A stretch of 32,334 nucleotides of DNA, taken from Chloroherpetonaceae bacterium (GTDB lineage Bacteria; Bacteroidota; Chlorobiia; Chlorobiales; Thermochlorobacteraceae). A program made the translations under genes and the position numbers. Below the pieces are notes generated by a model that made no database searches, had not been told where the DNA came from, and was given only the letters and a program-made list of their open reading frames with translations. Positions 16,477-24,595 of this stretch are shown here, piece after piece. The stretch is from positions 1-32,334 of the forward strand of contig JANWWM010000044.1 in the NCBI GenBank assembly GCA_025055975.1, given 5' to 3'. Within the stretch, counting starts at the first letter, position 1, and every line of letters starts with the position of its first letter.

Positions 16477-16492
16477 GCAACTTCCGTGCCAA
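16477..16492 (-). promoter_or_regulatory. Sigma-54 (RpoN) promoter, -24/-12
   Basis: Minus strand TTGGCACGGAAGTTGC matches the consensus YTGGCACGNNNNTTGC at every fixed position, with the GG and GC elements correctly spaced. It is intergenic and points towards the terminator at 16381-16413. Other TGGCAC hits in the window lie in coding sequence and lack the -12 box. Confidence 0.65.
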
Positions 16493-16544
16493 ACTCGCCT
16501 CGCGTTTTTGCTCGAAAAATTTGGACTTTTTTGGCGAGAACGAA

Positions 16545-16576
16545 TTACGAATCGTAACCCTCGCTTACGTTTGTAA
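16545..16576. promoter_or_regulatory. Two dyads upstream of the sigma-54 promoter
   Basis: TTACGA-A-TCGTAA (16545-16557) is a perfect palindrome and TTACGTTTGTAA (16565-16576) a related dyad; their centres are about 20 bp apart. Relative to the predicted start site they lie at about -86 and -105, the range where sigma-54 enhancer-binding proteins act. A further half-site TCGTAA is at 16585-16590. The regulator is unknown. Confidence 0.4.
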
Positions 16577-16592
16577 ATCACTTTTCGTAACA

Positions 16593-17888
16593 TCAAGCGT
16601 AGATGCCGCGCAATTTGAGCGTTTTGGCGACTTTATCGATTGCCAAAATGTATGCTCCAATGCGTAGCGACACTTTATGTTGAATCGCCGATTCCCAAAC
16701 GGCTTCGAAGGCGCTTTTCATCGCGCGCTCCAAGCGGCGATTGACGCGCTCCAGCGACCAAAAATAGCCTTGCCTGTCTTGCACCCACTCAAAGTAAGAG
16801 ACCGTAACGCCGCCCGCGTTGGCTAAAATGTCGGGCACGGTGCGAATGCCGCGCTCATAAACGATAGGCTCTGCGTCGGCGGTCATCGGACCGTTTGCGC
16901 CTTCGACAATCAGGCGGCAGTTGAGTCGGTCGGCGTTGCGCGAGGTGATTTGGTCTTCTTTCGCCGCAGGCACGAGCACGTCGCATTTCAGCTCCAAAAG
17001 CTCGGCGTTGGTGATGCGCTCGCCGTCGTTCAGCCCATCAAGCGTGCCGTGCGCGGCGACATGTTCAAGGGCTTTGGGAATGTTGATGCCATTTGGATTA
17101 TGCCAACCGCCATTGACGTCGCTGATGCCCACGATGCGACAGCCTTGCTCGTAGAGCAATTTCGCGGAAATCGAGCCAACGTTGCCGAAGCCTTGCACGA
17201 CCACGCTGGCGTTGAGCGGGTTCATTCCCAAGCGTTCCATTGCGGCGAGCGTGCAAATCATCACGCCGCGCCCCGTGGCTTCTTTGCGCCCAAGCGACCC
17301 GCCCAAAATGAGCGGCTTGCCCGTTACGACGGCGGTCTCGGTGCGTTGCACGTGCATCGAGTAAGTGTCCATTATCCACGCCATCACTTGTTCGTTGGTG
17401 TTCATGTCGGGCGCGGGAATGTCCTTGTCGGGTCCGAAAACCGACATCATGTTCGCCGTGTAGCGACGAGTGATTTTTTCTATCTCGACGCGCGAGAGCT
17501 TGGAGGGGTCGCACTTGACCGCGCCCTTGGCGCCGCCAAACGGCAAGTTCAAAATCGCGCATTTCCACGTCATCCACGCGGCGAGCGCCTTGACCTCGTC
17601 GAGCGTTACGTCGGGCGCGTAGCGAATGCCGCCCTTCGAAGGACCGAGTATGTCGTTGTGCACCACCCGATAGCCCTCGAAGACTTCGATTCTGCCATCG
17701 TCCATCTGAATCGGAATCGAGGTGATGACTTGCTTGACGGGCGTTTTGAGATACTCATACACGCCTTCTTCGAGGTTCAAGATTTTGGCGGCGACGTTGA
17801 AACGCTCCATCATCGATTCAAACGGATTCTCAATGTCTTTGATGGGCGCAGGCTCTTTGTAGATAGAGGTTTCAGGAACGCTTGGCAT
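16593..17888 (-). CDS. gdhA: Glutamate dehydrogenase (Glu/Leu/Phe/Val dehydrogenase family)
   Basis: 431 residues. It interconverts glutamate with 2-oxoglutarate and ammonium. The family active-site signature LPFGGAKGAVKCDP holds the catalytic Lys121; KGGIRY precedes it and the dinucleotide-binding loop GFGNVG is at 233-238, with Asp257 at the end of the second strand, which tends to favour NAD over NADP. The length and sequence fit the hexameric class of about 420-450 residues. It is unusual here in having a clear Shine-Dalgarno sequence, AAGGAGA, 8 bases before its ATG. It is transcribed divergently from scpB and followed by the sigma-54 module. Confidence 0.93.
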   Translation of the reverse strand: MPSVPETSIYKEPAPIKDIENPFESMMERFNVAAKILNLEEGVYEYLKTPVKQVITSIPIQMDDGRIEVFEGYRVVHNDILGPSKGGIRYAPDVTLDEVKALAAWMTWKCAILNLPFGGAKGAVKCDPSKLSRVEIEKITRRYTANMMSVFGPDKDIPAPDMNTNEQVMAWIMDTYSMHVQRTETAVVTGKPLILGGSLGRKEATGRGVMICTLAAMERLGMNPLNASVVVQGFGNVGSISAKLLYEQGCRIVGISDVNGGWHNPNGINIPKALEHVAAHGTLDGLNDGERITNAELLELKCDVLVPAAKEDQITSRNADRLNCRLIVEGANGPMTADAEPIVYERGIRTVPDILANAGGVTVSYFEWVQDRQGYFWSLERVNRRLERAMKSAFEAVWESAIQHKVSLRIGAYILAIDKVAKTLKLRGIYA

Positions 17889-17895
17889 AGCGGTT

Positions 17896-17902
17896 ATCTC
17901 CT
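17896..17902 (-). promoter_or_regulatory. Shine-Dalgarno sequence of gdhA
   Basis: AAGGAGA on the minus strand, about 8 bases before the gdhA ATG. Most other genes in the window lack a recognisable ribosome-binding site, as is usual in Bacteroidota, so this one suggests high or specially controlled translation. Confidence 0.6.
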
Positions 17903-17997
17903 TTTTAGAATGAACTGTGGAAATGAAGGCAAGAGAAATCGTTGCGGCGAGAATGTCGGAGAAAGGCTCTCATCGTCACGGTTTGGTCATTGGAGCG

Positions 17998-18027
17998 CGA
18001 AGTTACGAAAGCAAAGGTGATTTCAAA
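17998..18027 (-). promoter_or_regulatory. Possible gdhA promoter
   Basis: Minus strand TTTG (18027-18024), an 18-bp spacer and TAACTTCG (18005-17998) fit the Bacteroidota consensus with one mismatch in the -7 box. It would give a leader of roughly 100 nt. Confidence 0.3.
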
Positions 18028-18064
18028 ACGAAGCGCGGAGACGACGCAAGCGCGACGCTGGGAA

Positions 18065-18095
18065 TTTCGCAACCCCGAAAGTCGTCGTATATTTG
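18065..18095 (+). promoter_or_regulatory. Promoter of scpB-rluB
   Basis: TATATTTG (18088-18095) is an exact TAnnTTTG box, and TTTC lies 19 bp upstream (18065-18068), one base off TTTG. The scpB start follows 27 nt later, the same distance as for prfA. Confidence 0.5.
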
Positions 18096-18121
18096 CGCGC
18101 TTAACTCAAATCGTTTGAAGA

Positions 18122-18904
18122 TTGACCAGCGAAAACATCGGCGACTTCGACGCGATTTCCGACGCGCCCTCGCCAAACGGCGAAATGGCGGAAAGCGACG
18201 CGCCGCCGCTCGATTCTTCCATTGCGAGCGATTCTCAAAGTCTCGAGGCGCAAAGCGAACAAGACTTGAAGCAACGACTGGAAGCCGTCATCTTCGCCAG
18301 CGACGAAGCCGTGCCGAACAAGCTCATTCGCGTCGCGCTCGATGACGAGAGCCTTTCCGACGAGCGCATCGCCGACCTCATCGCCGCGCTCAATCGCGAG
18401 TATGAAGAAACGGGACGCACGTTCCGAATTCATCGCATCGCGCAAGGCTACCGATTCTTGACCGAAAAGCAATTTCATCGCCCGATTCAACGGCTCTTGC
18501 AACCCAAGTTGGCGCGCCGACTTTCGCAAGCCGCGCTGGAAACTCTGGCGATCATCGCCTACAAACAACCCGTCACGAAAGCCGAAATCGAGGCGATTCG
18601 CGGCACGAACGCCGATTACGTGATTCGCATTTTGCTCGAAAAAAATTTGATTGAAGTCTGCGGACGCAGCGAAGGCGTTGGCAAACCCTTGCTCTACGGC
18701 ACGACGAAGGAGTTTTTGGACTACTTCAACCTGCCCTCGCTCTCCGAACTTCCCAAACCGCGCGAAATCGACGAGCTGATGCGCGAAGACGACGCGCAGG
18801 AATTCTTGAAACAGGAGCTTAATTCACGCCTCAAAGTCGAACTGGAACGCGATGTCGAAGCCGACGCATCAAAAGCCAGAGAGAGCCAAAGCGAAAACGC
18901 CTAA
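18122..18904 (+). CDS. scpB: Segregation and condensation protein B
   Basis: 260 residues from a TTG start. ScpB binds ScpA and helps load the SMC complex that compacts and segregates chromosomes. The two winged-helix domains are recognisable: LEAVIFASDEAVPNKLIRVAL (about 53-73) in the first, and ALETLAIIAYKQPVTKAEIEAIRG then GRSEGVGKPLLYGTTKEFLDYFNL in the second, the latter being the most conserved ScpB segment. The TTG at 18122 is 27 nt from the -7 box; an ATG at 18185 would drop 21 acidic residues that carry no conserved motif, so the start is not certain. scpA is not adjacent. The end overlaps rluB by 53 bp, a common scpB-rluB pairing. Confidence 0.93.
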   Translation: MTSENIGDFDAISDAPSPNGEMAESDAPPLDSSIASDSQSLEAQSEQDLKQRLEAVIFASDEAVPNKLIRVALDDESLSDERIADLIAALNREYEETGRTFRIHRIAQGYRFLTEKQFHRPIQRLLQPKLARRLSQAALETLAIIAYKQPVTKAEIEAIRGTNADYVIRILLEKNLIEVCGRSEGVGKPLLYGTTKEFLDYFNLPSLSELPKPREIDELMREDDAQEFLKQELNSRLKVELERDVEADASKARESQSENA

Positions 18905-19691
18905 CCGCGCCAAGCCCATCGACCGACCCGCAAAATCTCAAACGGCAAGCGCGCCCTCTCTGATTCGGCTCAACAAGTTCTTGGCGAACGCGGGCGTCGC
19001 GTCCCGTCGCAAAGCCGACGAGATGATTCAAAACGGCGAGGTCGAAGTCAACGGCAAACTCGTTACCGAACTGGGCTTCAAAATCGATCCGACCAAAGAC
19101 AAGGTCGTCGCCAACGGGCGCGTCGCCAAACTTCATCGACGCAAAATCTACATTCTGCTCAACAAGCCCAAAGACGCCATCACCACGTCGCGCGACGAAC
19201 TCGACCGCCGAACCGTGCTGGATTTGATTGGCATCGATGAGCGCGTCTATGCCGTCGGACGCTTGGATCGCAACACGACGGGCGCGCTTCTGCTCACCAA
19301 CGACGGCGAACTCGCCCATCGCCTGATGCACCCCTCGTTTGGCGCGCCAAAAGAGTATGTCGCCGAACTCGACAAAAAAATCACGCGCGCCGACCTCAAA
19401 AAGCTCAAGGGCGGCATGCGGCTTTCCGACACGGGCGAAAAAGTCGGCGCATGCGAAGCGGCAATTCTCGACGACGGCTACCACGTGTGGCTCAAATTGC
19501 ACGAGGGAAAAAATCGCCAAGTTCACCGAATGTTTTGGACGCTCGGCTACGACGTGAAAAAACTTGATCGCGTCGCTTACGCGGGCATCGCGCATAAAGG
19601 CTTGCGGCGCGGCGAATGGCGATACCTCTCGCCTCAGGAAGTCGACAGCCTCTTCAAACTCGTTGGGCTTGAACGCGAAACGAAAACATAA
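18852..19691 (+). CDS. rluB: Pseudouridine synthase, RluB/RsuA family
   Basis: 279 residues. An S4 RNA-binding domain (about 38-85: LIRLNKFLANAGVASRRKADE) is followed by the catalytic domain with Asp139 in GRLDRNTTGALLLTNDG, the conserved motif in which the aspartate attacks the target uridine. RluB modifies 23S rRNA; RsuA (16S) and RluE/F are relatives, so the exact site is inferred. The N-terminal 36 residues are lysine-rich and low-complexity. The start overlaps scpB by 53 bp in another frame, indicating cotranscription. Confidence 0.9.
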   Translation: MSKPTHQKPERAKAKTPNRAKPIDRPAKSQTASAPSLIRLNKFLANAGVASRRKADEMIQNGEVEVNGKLVTELGFKIDPTKDKVVANGRVAKLHRRKIYILLNKPKDAITTSRDELDRRTVLDLIGIDERVYAVGRLDRNTTGALLLTNDGELAHRLMHPSFGAPKEYVAELDKKITRADLKKLKGGMRLSDTGEKVGACEAAILDDGYHVWLKLHEGKNRQVHRMFWTLGYDVKKLDRVAYAGIAHKGLRRGEWRYLSPQEVDSLFKLVGLERETKT

Positions 19692-19753
19692 CGCCCGATT
19701 TTCGCGCTTGAACGTAAATTGCCTATCGTCAAACTCTAATTCGTTTTTGACCT

Positions 19754-20857
19754 ATGAAAAAAATCCTTCTTCTCGCGCTCGTTTGCGCAACCGTCGCTTT
19801 CGGTTGCGGCTCGCCCCTCGAAAAGTCTATGGAAAAGCTCAAGCAATCCGCTTTGGCTTACGATGAAGCGACTCAAGCGCTTGAAAAAGCCAACAAAGCG
19901 CCTGAGAAATCGCGCGGAATGTTTATGGCGGAAGTGGAAAAGTATAAAGAGCAAGCCATCAAGCTCGGCAAAGAGGCGATCGCTCTCGATCCAACGAACC
20001 TTTCCGCCTATTTCAACACCGCCGTGATGATGCAAGCGATCGCGAAACCGACCAAAACTCAATTTGCCGATCTCGACCTCTTTATGGAAGCGATCGAGCT
20101 TTATGAAAAAGGTTTAGCCGCCATGCCGCCTCCGCCCTACACGACCGATTCGCTCAAAAACTTCTACACCAAGTTCAACAACAGCCTAAGCATTTGTTAC
20201 CGCGACCTCTCCGACCTTTACGCCACGGAGAAGTTCGCCGACAAAGACATCAACAAATCTCTCGACTACGCCAAGAAGTCGGCGGAACATGCTGAAAGGG
20301 TCAAAGACTATCTCGCGGTCAACGCCGCCACGGCGAGCTTCAAGTATGCGGGCTTGCTTCACAAATACAAGCGTTGGAACGAAGCCGTGCCCGCCTTCGA
20401 AAAGGCGCTGGAATTGCACAAATTCGCCTATGAACGCACGGACAATCCCGACGTCGTGGCAAACTTGCGCGACATCGGACTTTTCTACGCCGAGAGCGTC
20501 CAAAAACAAGCCGAAGCCAACGGCGTGAAAATGAAATCGCTCGGCAAAGACGACAAAGGCAACGAAATCAAAGTCCCCGACCTCGATGCCGCAACGATCG
20601 ACAAAGTCCTGAATGTTTATCAGGAAAGCCTGAAAATAGATCCTCACAACTGGGATCTCTACGCCGCGATGTTCCAATTCGCCTACGATTACGGCAAAGA
20701 AAAAATCGTCTTGGATTTGCTCAAAAACGCCGTCGAGCAGAAAAAAGACGACGCGCGCGGCTACGAAGTGTTGGGCACGCTTTTGGAAAACATGGGCAAA
20801 AAAGCCGAAGCGGCACCCTACATCAAAAAGTATAAGGAACTTTCCGGCAAAAAATAA
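19754..20857 (+). CDS. TPR-repeat lipoprotein
   Basis: 367 residues. A lipoprotein signal (MKKILLLALVCATVAFGC, Cys18 after VAFG) is followed by an all-helical, lysine-rich protein with tetratricopeptide repeats, such as RWNEAVPAFEKALELH, VLNVYQESLKIDPHNWDLY and GYEVLGTLLENMGKKAEA. TPRs mediate protein-protein contacts, and the lipid anchor places it in the periplasm on the inner or outer membrane. No enzyme domain is visible and the partner is unknown. It starts 62 bp after rluB and is followed by a strong hairpin. Confidence 0.82.
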   Translation: MKKILLLALVCATVAFGCGSPLEKSMEKLKQSALAYDEATQALEKANKAPEKSRGMFMAEVEKYKEQAIKLGKEAIALDPTNLSAYFNTAVMMQAIAKPTKTQFADLDLFMEAIELYEKGLAAMPPPPYTTDSLKNFYTKFNNSLSICYRDLSDLYATEKFADKDINKSLDYAKKSAEHAERVKDYLAVNAATASFKYAGLLHKYKRWNEAVPAFEKALELHKFAYERTDNPDVVANLRDIGLFYAESVQKQAEANGVKMKSLGKDDKGNEIKVPDLDAATIDKVLNVYQESLKIDPHNWDLYAAMFQFAYDYGKEKIVLDLLKNAVEQKKDDARGYEVLGTLLENMGKKAEAAPYIKKYKELSGKK

Positions 20858-20874
20858 CTCGCCGTTCATTTGCG

Positions 20875-20906
20875 GGCGAGAGAGCGGCGCGATGCGTTCT
20901 CTCGCC
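20875..20906 (+). terminator. 12-bp hairpin after the TPR gene
   Basis: GGCGAGAGAGCG and CGTTCTCTCGCC pair over 12 positions (one G-T) around an 8-base loop, 18 bases past the TPR stop. There is no T tract, so rho-independent termination is weak; it may protect the 3' end or separate this gene from pstA. Confidence 0.45.
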
Positions 20907-20935
20907 TGATTCGACGCGCTTAACCGCGACGGGCA

Positions 20936-21838
20936 ATGACGAAAAAGAAACTTTTAGGCTACTTCTTCGTCGGCATCACCGCGTTTGCCGCGTTTTTCAT
21001 CGCGTTGGCGTTTCTCGTGATTCTTTTTGATGCCATCAAAGGCGGCGCCGACAGGATTAGCTGGTCGTTCTTGACCGAAGCGCCGCGCAAAGGCATGACC
21101 GAAGGGGGCATCTTTCCCGCGATTTACGGCACGGTGGCTCTCGTTTTGATCATGACGATCGTCGGGATTCCGCTTGGCACGATTACGGCGATATACCTTT
21201 CGGAATACGCGAGCGAGCGAACGGGCGTGGCGCGATGGATTCGCTTCGCGGTCTCGAACCTTGCGGGCGTGCCTTCGATCGTGTTCGGGCTGTTCGGGTT
21301 GGGATTCTTCGTTCAGTTCGTTGGCGCGGGGATTGATTCGGTCGTTTCGCCCGACGAGCCTGTGTGGAGCAAGCCATCGCTTCTGTGGGCGTCGCTCACG
21401 ATGGCGGTTTTGACGTTGCCCGTCGTCATCGTTTCGGTTGATGAAGCCTTGCGCAACGTGCCGCGCGAATACCGCGAAGCCTCGCTGGCGCTTGGAGCGA
21501 CGAAGTGGCAAACGATATGGAACGTGGTTTTGCCCAACGCGACGGGCGGCATTCTGACGGGCGCGATTCTCGCCGTGAGTCGCGGCGCGGGCGAAGTGGC
21601 TCCGATTCTTTTCACCGGCGCGGCGTTCTTCTTGCCCAAACTCCCCGATTCGCTCGACGACCAATTTATGCACTTGGGCTATCACCTTTACGTGTTGGCG
21701 ACGCAGTCCGTCGATGTCGAAGCCACTCTTCCGATTCAATACGCGACGACGCTCGTTCTGCTCGCGCTGACCTTCACGCTCAACCTTGCCGCCATCGTCG
21801 TGCGATTTCAATTTCGCCGAAAACTCATCCGCGTCTGA
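20936..21838 (+). CDS. pstA: Phosphate ABC transporter permease PstA
   Basis: 300 residues with six membrane helices. PstA and PstC form the channel of the high-affinity phosphate importer. Matching family segments are GGIFPAIYGTVALVLIMTIVGIPLG near residue 56, SNLAGVPSIVFGLFGLGFF, the cytoplasmic loop REYREASLALGATKWQTIW, and SRGAGEVAPILFTGA. pstS, pstC, pstB and phoU are all absent from the flanks, which is unusual since they form one operon in most bacteria. The stop overlaps the next gene's start by one base (TGATG). Confidence 0.88.
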   Translation: MTKKKLLGYFFVGITAFAAFFIALAFLVILFDAIKGGADRISWSFLTEAPRKGMTEGGIFPAIYGTVALVLIMTIVGIPLGTITAIYLSEYASERTGVARWIRFAVSNLAGVPSIVFGLFGLGFFVQFVGAGIDSVVSPDEPVWSKPSLLWASLTMAVLTLPVVIVSVDEALRNVPREYREASLALGATKWQTIWNVVLPNATGGILTGAILAVSRGAGEVAPILFTGAAFFLPKLPDSLDDQFMHLGYHLYVLATQSVDVEATLPIQYATTLVLLALTFTLNLAAIVVRFQFRRKLIRV

Positions 21839-22605
21839 TGCGACGACGCTCGATTTCTTGCGCCATCATTTGCCACAACGCCGAAGCCCTGTTGCAAGAT
21901 TGCCTCGAAAGCGTCAAGTGGTGCGACGAAGTCGTCGTCGTCGATTCCTTTTCCGAAGACCGCACGCTCGAAATCGCCCAGACATTCACTCCGCTCGTCT
22001 TTCAGCGTCGATTCGATGGGTTTGGAACGCAGCGCTTGTTTTCGTTCTCCAAAACGTCTTGCGAGTGGATACTCTACATCGATGCCGACGAGCGGCTTTC
22101 GCCCGAACTTCAAACCGAAATCCAACGATTGTTGTCGCAAGACGTCGTTGAAGCCAACGGCTACGAAATGCCGCGATTGAACCTTTACTTCGGCGGCGCG
22201 GTTCGACATGGCGAGATTTATCCCGACTATCAACTGCGATTGTTTCGGCGCGACCGCTTCACGATGGAGCCGCTCGCCGTTCACGAAAGCGCAAAAGTTC
22301 GCGGACCAGTCGGACGCTTGAAGGGCGACTTGATTCACCTGACGGCGACCGATTGGAACGCTTACAAACGAAAGCAAGAGTTTTACGCCAGCATCGAGGC
22401 GGAAAAGAAGTTTCGAACCGCCAAGCCCGTCTCGGCGCTCGCCCCGCCGCTGCGCGCCGTGGCGGGCTTCGTCAAAAAGTTCGCGCTCAAAAAGAGCGTT
22501 CTCGATGGCAGGGCGGGATTGATTTACGCCTATTTTCACGCCAGAGACCGATATTTGCTCTACAAAAAAATGCGCGCGCTTCAGCGCGAAAACGCGAAAT
22601 CCTGA
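21838..22605 (+). CDS. Family 2 glycosyltransferase, LPS-core (WaaE/KdtX-like) type
   Basis: 255 residues. The GT2 fold is shown by ISCAIICHNAEALLQDCLESV at the N-terminus, the strand VVVVDSFSEDRT, and the metal-binding DAD at 82-84 (YIDADERLSPE). The middle (DYQLRLFRRDRF, HESAKVRGPVGRLKGDLIH) resembles the WaaE/KdtX group that adds a beta-linked sugar to the LPS inner core. Sugar and acceptor are inferred. The start overlaps the pstA stop and the stop overlaps the next start, each by one base, so translation is coupled across three unrelated genes. Confidence 0.85.
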   Translation: MRRRSISCAIICHNAEALLQDCLESVKWCDEVVVVDSFSEDRTLEIAQTFTPLVFQRRFDGFGTQRLFSFSKTSCEWILYIDADERLSPELQTEIQRLLSQDVVEANGYEMPRLNLYFGGAVRHGEIYPDYQLRLFRRDRFTMEPLAVHESAKVRGPVGRLKGDLIHLTATDWNAYKRKQEFYASIEAEKKFRTAKPVSALAPPLRAVAGFVKKFALKKSVLDGRAGLIYAYFHARDRYLLYKKMRALQRENAKS

Positions 22606-22928
22606 TGGCTTGGCTTCTTTTGATTTTCGCGGGACTGTGCGAAGTCGGCTTTACGACGGCGCTCAAACTTTCCGACGGATTTTCAAATTGGCGCTACGTC
22701 GCGCTCTTTCTGCTGTTTGCGGGGGCGAGTTTTCTTTCGCTCGCCAAAGCGGCGCAGGAAATACCGATTGGCACGGCTTACGCGGTGTGGACGGGCATCG
22801 GCGCGTTTGGCACGGCAATCGTTGGCATCGCGTTTTTCAAGGAATCCGCCGACTTTCTGCGCGTCGCGTTTCTCGTTTTGCTCATCGGCTCCATCATTGG
22901 CTTGAAATTGGTCTCGACGGAAAGTTGA
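22605..22928 (+). CDS. sugE: Small multidrug resistance family exporter, Gdx/SugE-like
   Basis: 107 residues with four membrane helices, the standard SMR length. Glu13 in helix 1 is the proton- and substrate-binding residue of the family. GTAYAVWTGIGAFGTAIVG and the ending SIIGLKLVS resemble SugE/Gdx, which exports guanidinium, more than EmrE, though a broader quaternary-ammonium exporter cannot be excluded. Gdx genes often follow a guanidine riboswitch, but none can exist here because the start overlaps the upstream glycosyltransferase by one base. Confidence 0.82.
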   Translation: MAWLLLIFAGLCEVGFTTALKLSDGFSNWRYVALFLLFAGASFLSLAKAAQEIPIGTAYAVWTGIGAFGTAIVGIAFFKESADFLRVAFLVLLIGSIIGLKLVSTES

Positions 22929-22934
22929 ACGCAG

Positions 22935-23459
22935 ATGACGAGTGGCTCAAATTCTCGCGTCGTTTTCGCCGCGCTCGCTTGCGCAGGGTTTCTCTTCTTC
23001 GTTTCTTGCAACCAAGCAGAATCGCAAACCAAATCAACTCCAACGATGGAACAAACGTCGCCGCGCAAAATCGTCAAGACCGACGAGGAATGGAAACAGC
23101 AGTTGACCGACGAGCAGTATCGCGTAACGCGCAAACACGGCACGGAGCCGCCGTTTGCGAACAAATACTGGAACAACAAAAAGGCAGGCGTCTACAAGTG
23201 CGTCTGTTGCGGCGAGCCGCTGTTTAGTTCCGAAACCAAGTTCGATTCGGGAACGGGGTGGCCATCGTTCTACAAGCCCATCAGCGAAGAAGCGATTGGC
23301 GCTTCGATTGACAAAAGCTTTTTTATGACCCGCATCGAGGTGCATTGCGCGCGGTGCGACGCGCACTTGGGACACGTCTTCGACGACGCGCCCCAAACGC
23401 CGACGGGATTGCGCTATTGCATCAACTCCGCCGCGCTGGATTTTGAAGAGAAGAAATAG
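22935..23459 (+). CDS. msrB: Peptide-methionine (R)-S-oxide reductase MsrB, exported lipoprotein
   Basis: 174 residues. It reduces the R form of methionine sulfoxide in proteins. The N-terminus is a lipoprotein signal ending FFVSC (Cys25), so this form repairs envelope proteins. The zinc site is C89-V-C-C92 with C138/C141 (HCARC), GTGWPSF is the conserved core, and the nucleophile is Cys162 in [11 protein letters not shown]. It follows the SMR gene by 6 bases and ends 5 bp from the convergent GT4 gene. Confidence 0.93.
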   Translation: MTSGSNSRVVFAALACAGFLFFVSCNQAESQTKSTPTMEQTSPRKIVKTDEEWKQQLTDEQYRVTRKHGTEPPFANKYWNNKKAGVYKCVCCGEPLFSSETKFDSGTGWPSFYKPISEEAIGASIDKSFFMTRIEVHCARCDAHLGHVFDDAPQTPTGLRYCINSAALDFEEKK

Positions 23460-23464
23460 CGCGT

Positions 23465-24595
23465 TCAACTTCGCAACGCCGCTTTGTAGCCTTCGAGGGT
23501 TTCTTGCGCCATCTTCGCCCAAGAAAATCGCTCGGCGCGCTCGAAGCCCTTTCGGCGCAATGCGTCTCGCAGTTCAGGTTCTTCAATCAAGCGGCGCATC
23601 GCCTCGGAGATCGCCTCGACATCGAGCGGGTTGGCAAAAAGCGCCGCGTCGCCCGCGATTTCGGGCAAGCTCGTCTCGGTCGAAGCGATGACGGGGCAAC
23701 CGCATCGCATCGCTTCCAACAGCGGAATGCCAAAGCCTTCCGCGATCGAAACGAAGGCAAAGCCCAGCGCGGCGTTGTAGAGATTGAGCAAGTCCTCAAA
23801 CGGAATCGAACCGATGACTTTGACCGTTCCGCCCTCGCCTCGCGCCTTGCCGCGTTCAATGGCGCGGTAGAGTTCGGTTTTGTCGCCGCTCGTCGCCACG
23901 ACGAACTCGACGCGCCGCTTCAACCTCGATGGCAAAGCGAAATAGGCTTCCACCATTCGCTCCAAATTTTTCCGATAGTCGATTCGTCCGACGTGAAAAA
24001 GAAACGGCGTTTCGGGCGAGAGGTCATATTTTTTGAGCGTGGACCAATCTGGCTCGATGCGCCTAAAATCGGGCGAAGCGGCTTCGTAGGTTACGCGGAT
24101 TTTTTCGGGCGGCACGCCAAGCCGCTTCGCAATGTCGTTCTTGACGAACTGCGTCGGCGCGAAAATGAGCCGCGAGCGATGAAAAATCGCCTGAAACTTT
24201 TGTTCCAACTTTTCCTTCACTCCTGGCAGCGCGGGCATATACAGCGGGAAAATGTCGTGAACCGTTACGACCGTGTTTCGCGCCCACTGCGGCACGTCCA
24301 ACGGGCTTGCGTGATGAATCAAATCCATCACGAAAGATTCGCGGAGCCAAACGGCTTCTTGAATGAACCTCGTGGCAAGCGCGAGATGCTTGCCGAGCAT
24401 CAAGTCGTGCGGAAGCGCGTTGCGATAGCGGAAGCGCGGCGAATGGTTGAACGCGCTCGCCGCATGCGCCTTGCGCGAAATCAGCGAATAGACATGCAGT
24501 TCAAGGTCGGGATAGCGCGATAGTTCCCAAAGCAGATGACGGGCGTAGGTCGAAATGCCGCCGTAATCAAACGGCATCGTGAAGCCGAGTTTCAT
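23465..24595 (-). CDS. Family 4 glycosyltransferase (GT-B)
   Basis: 376 residues. The N-terminal MPFDYGGISTYARHLLWEL and the mid-protein HVGRIDYRKNLERM (about 201-214) are GT4 features. The nucleotide-sugar-binding E-x7-E motif is Glu286 and Glu294 in EGFGIPLLEAM, followed by CGCPVIAS. It resembles mannosyltransferases of LPS or exopolysaccharide assembly; donor and acceptor are unknown. Its ATG overlaps the upstream heptosyltransferase stop as ATGA. It is the last gene of the long LPS operon. Confidence 0.88.
   Translation of the reverse strand: MKLGFTMPFDYGGISTYARHLLWELSRYPDLELHVYSLISRKAHAASAFNHSPRFRYRNALPHDLMLGKHLALATRFIQEAVWLRESFVMDLIHHASPLDVPQWARNTVVTVHDIFPLYMPALPGVKEKLEQKFQAIFHRSRLIFAPTQFVKNDIAKRLGVPPEKIRVTYEAASPDFRRIEPDWSTLKKYDLSPETPFLFHVGRIDYRKNLERMVEAYFALPSRLKRRVEFVVATSGDKTELYRAIERGKARGEGGTVKVIGSIPFEDLLNLYNAALGFAFVSIAEGFGIPLLEAMRCGCPVIASTETSLPEIAGDAALFANPLDVEAISEAMRRLIEEPELRDALRRKGFERAERFSWAKMAQETLEGYKAALRS

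Noticed and set aside
16369-16596. 75-codon minus-strand frame between gdhA and rfbC
   Set aside because: It reads through the sigma-54 promoter and the terminator hairpin, has no conserved features, and begins at the gdhA stop region. A noncoding interpretation fits better.
22560-22605. Guanidine riboswitch before the Gdx-like gene
   Set aside because: The start codon overlaps the upstream gene by one base and the preceding sequence is conserved coding DNA.
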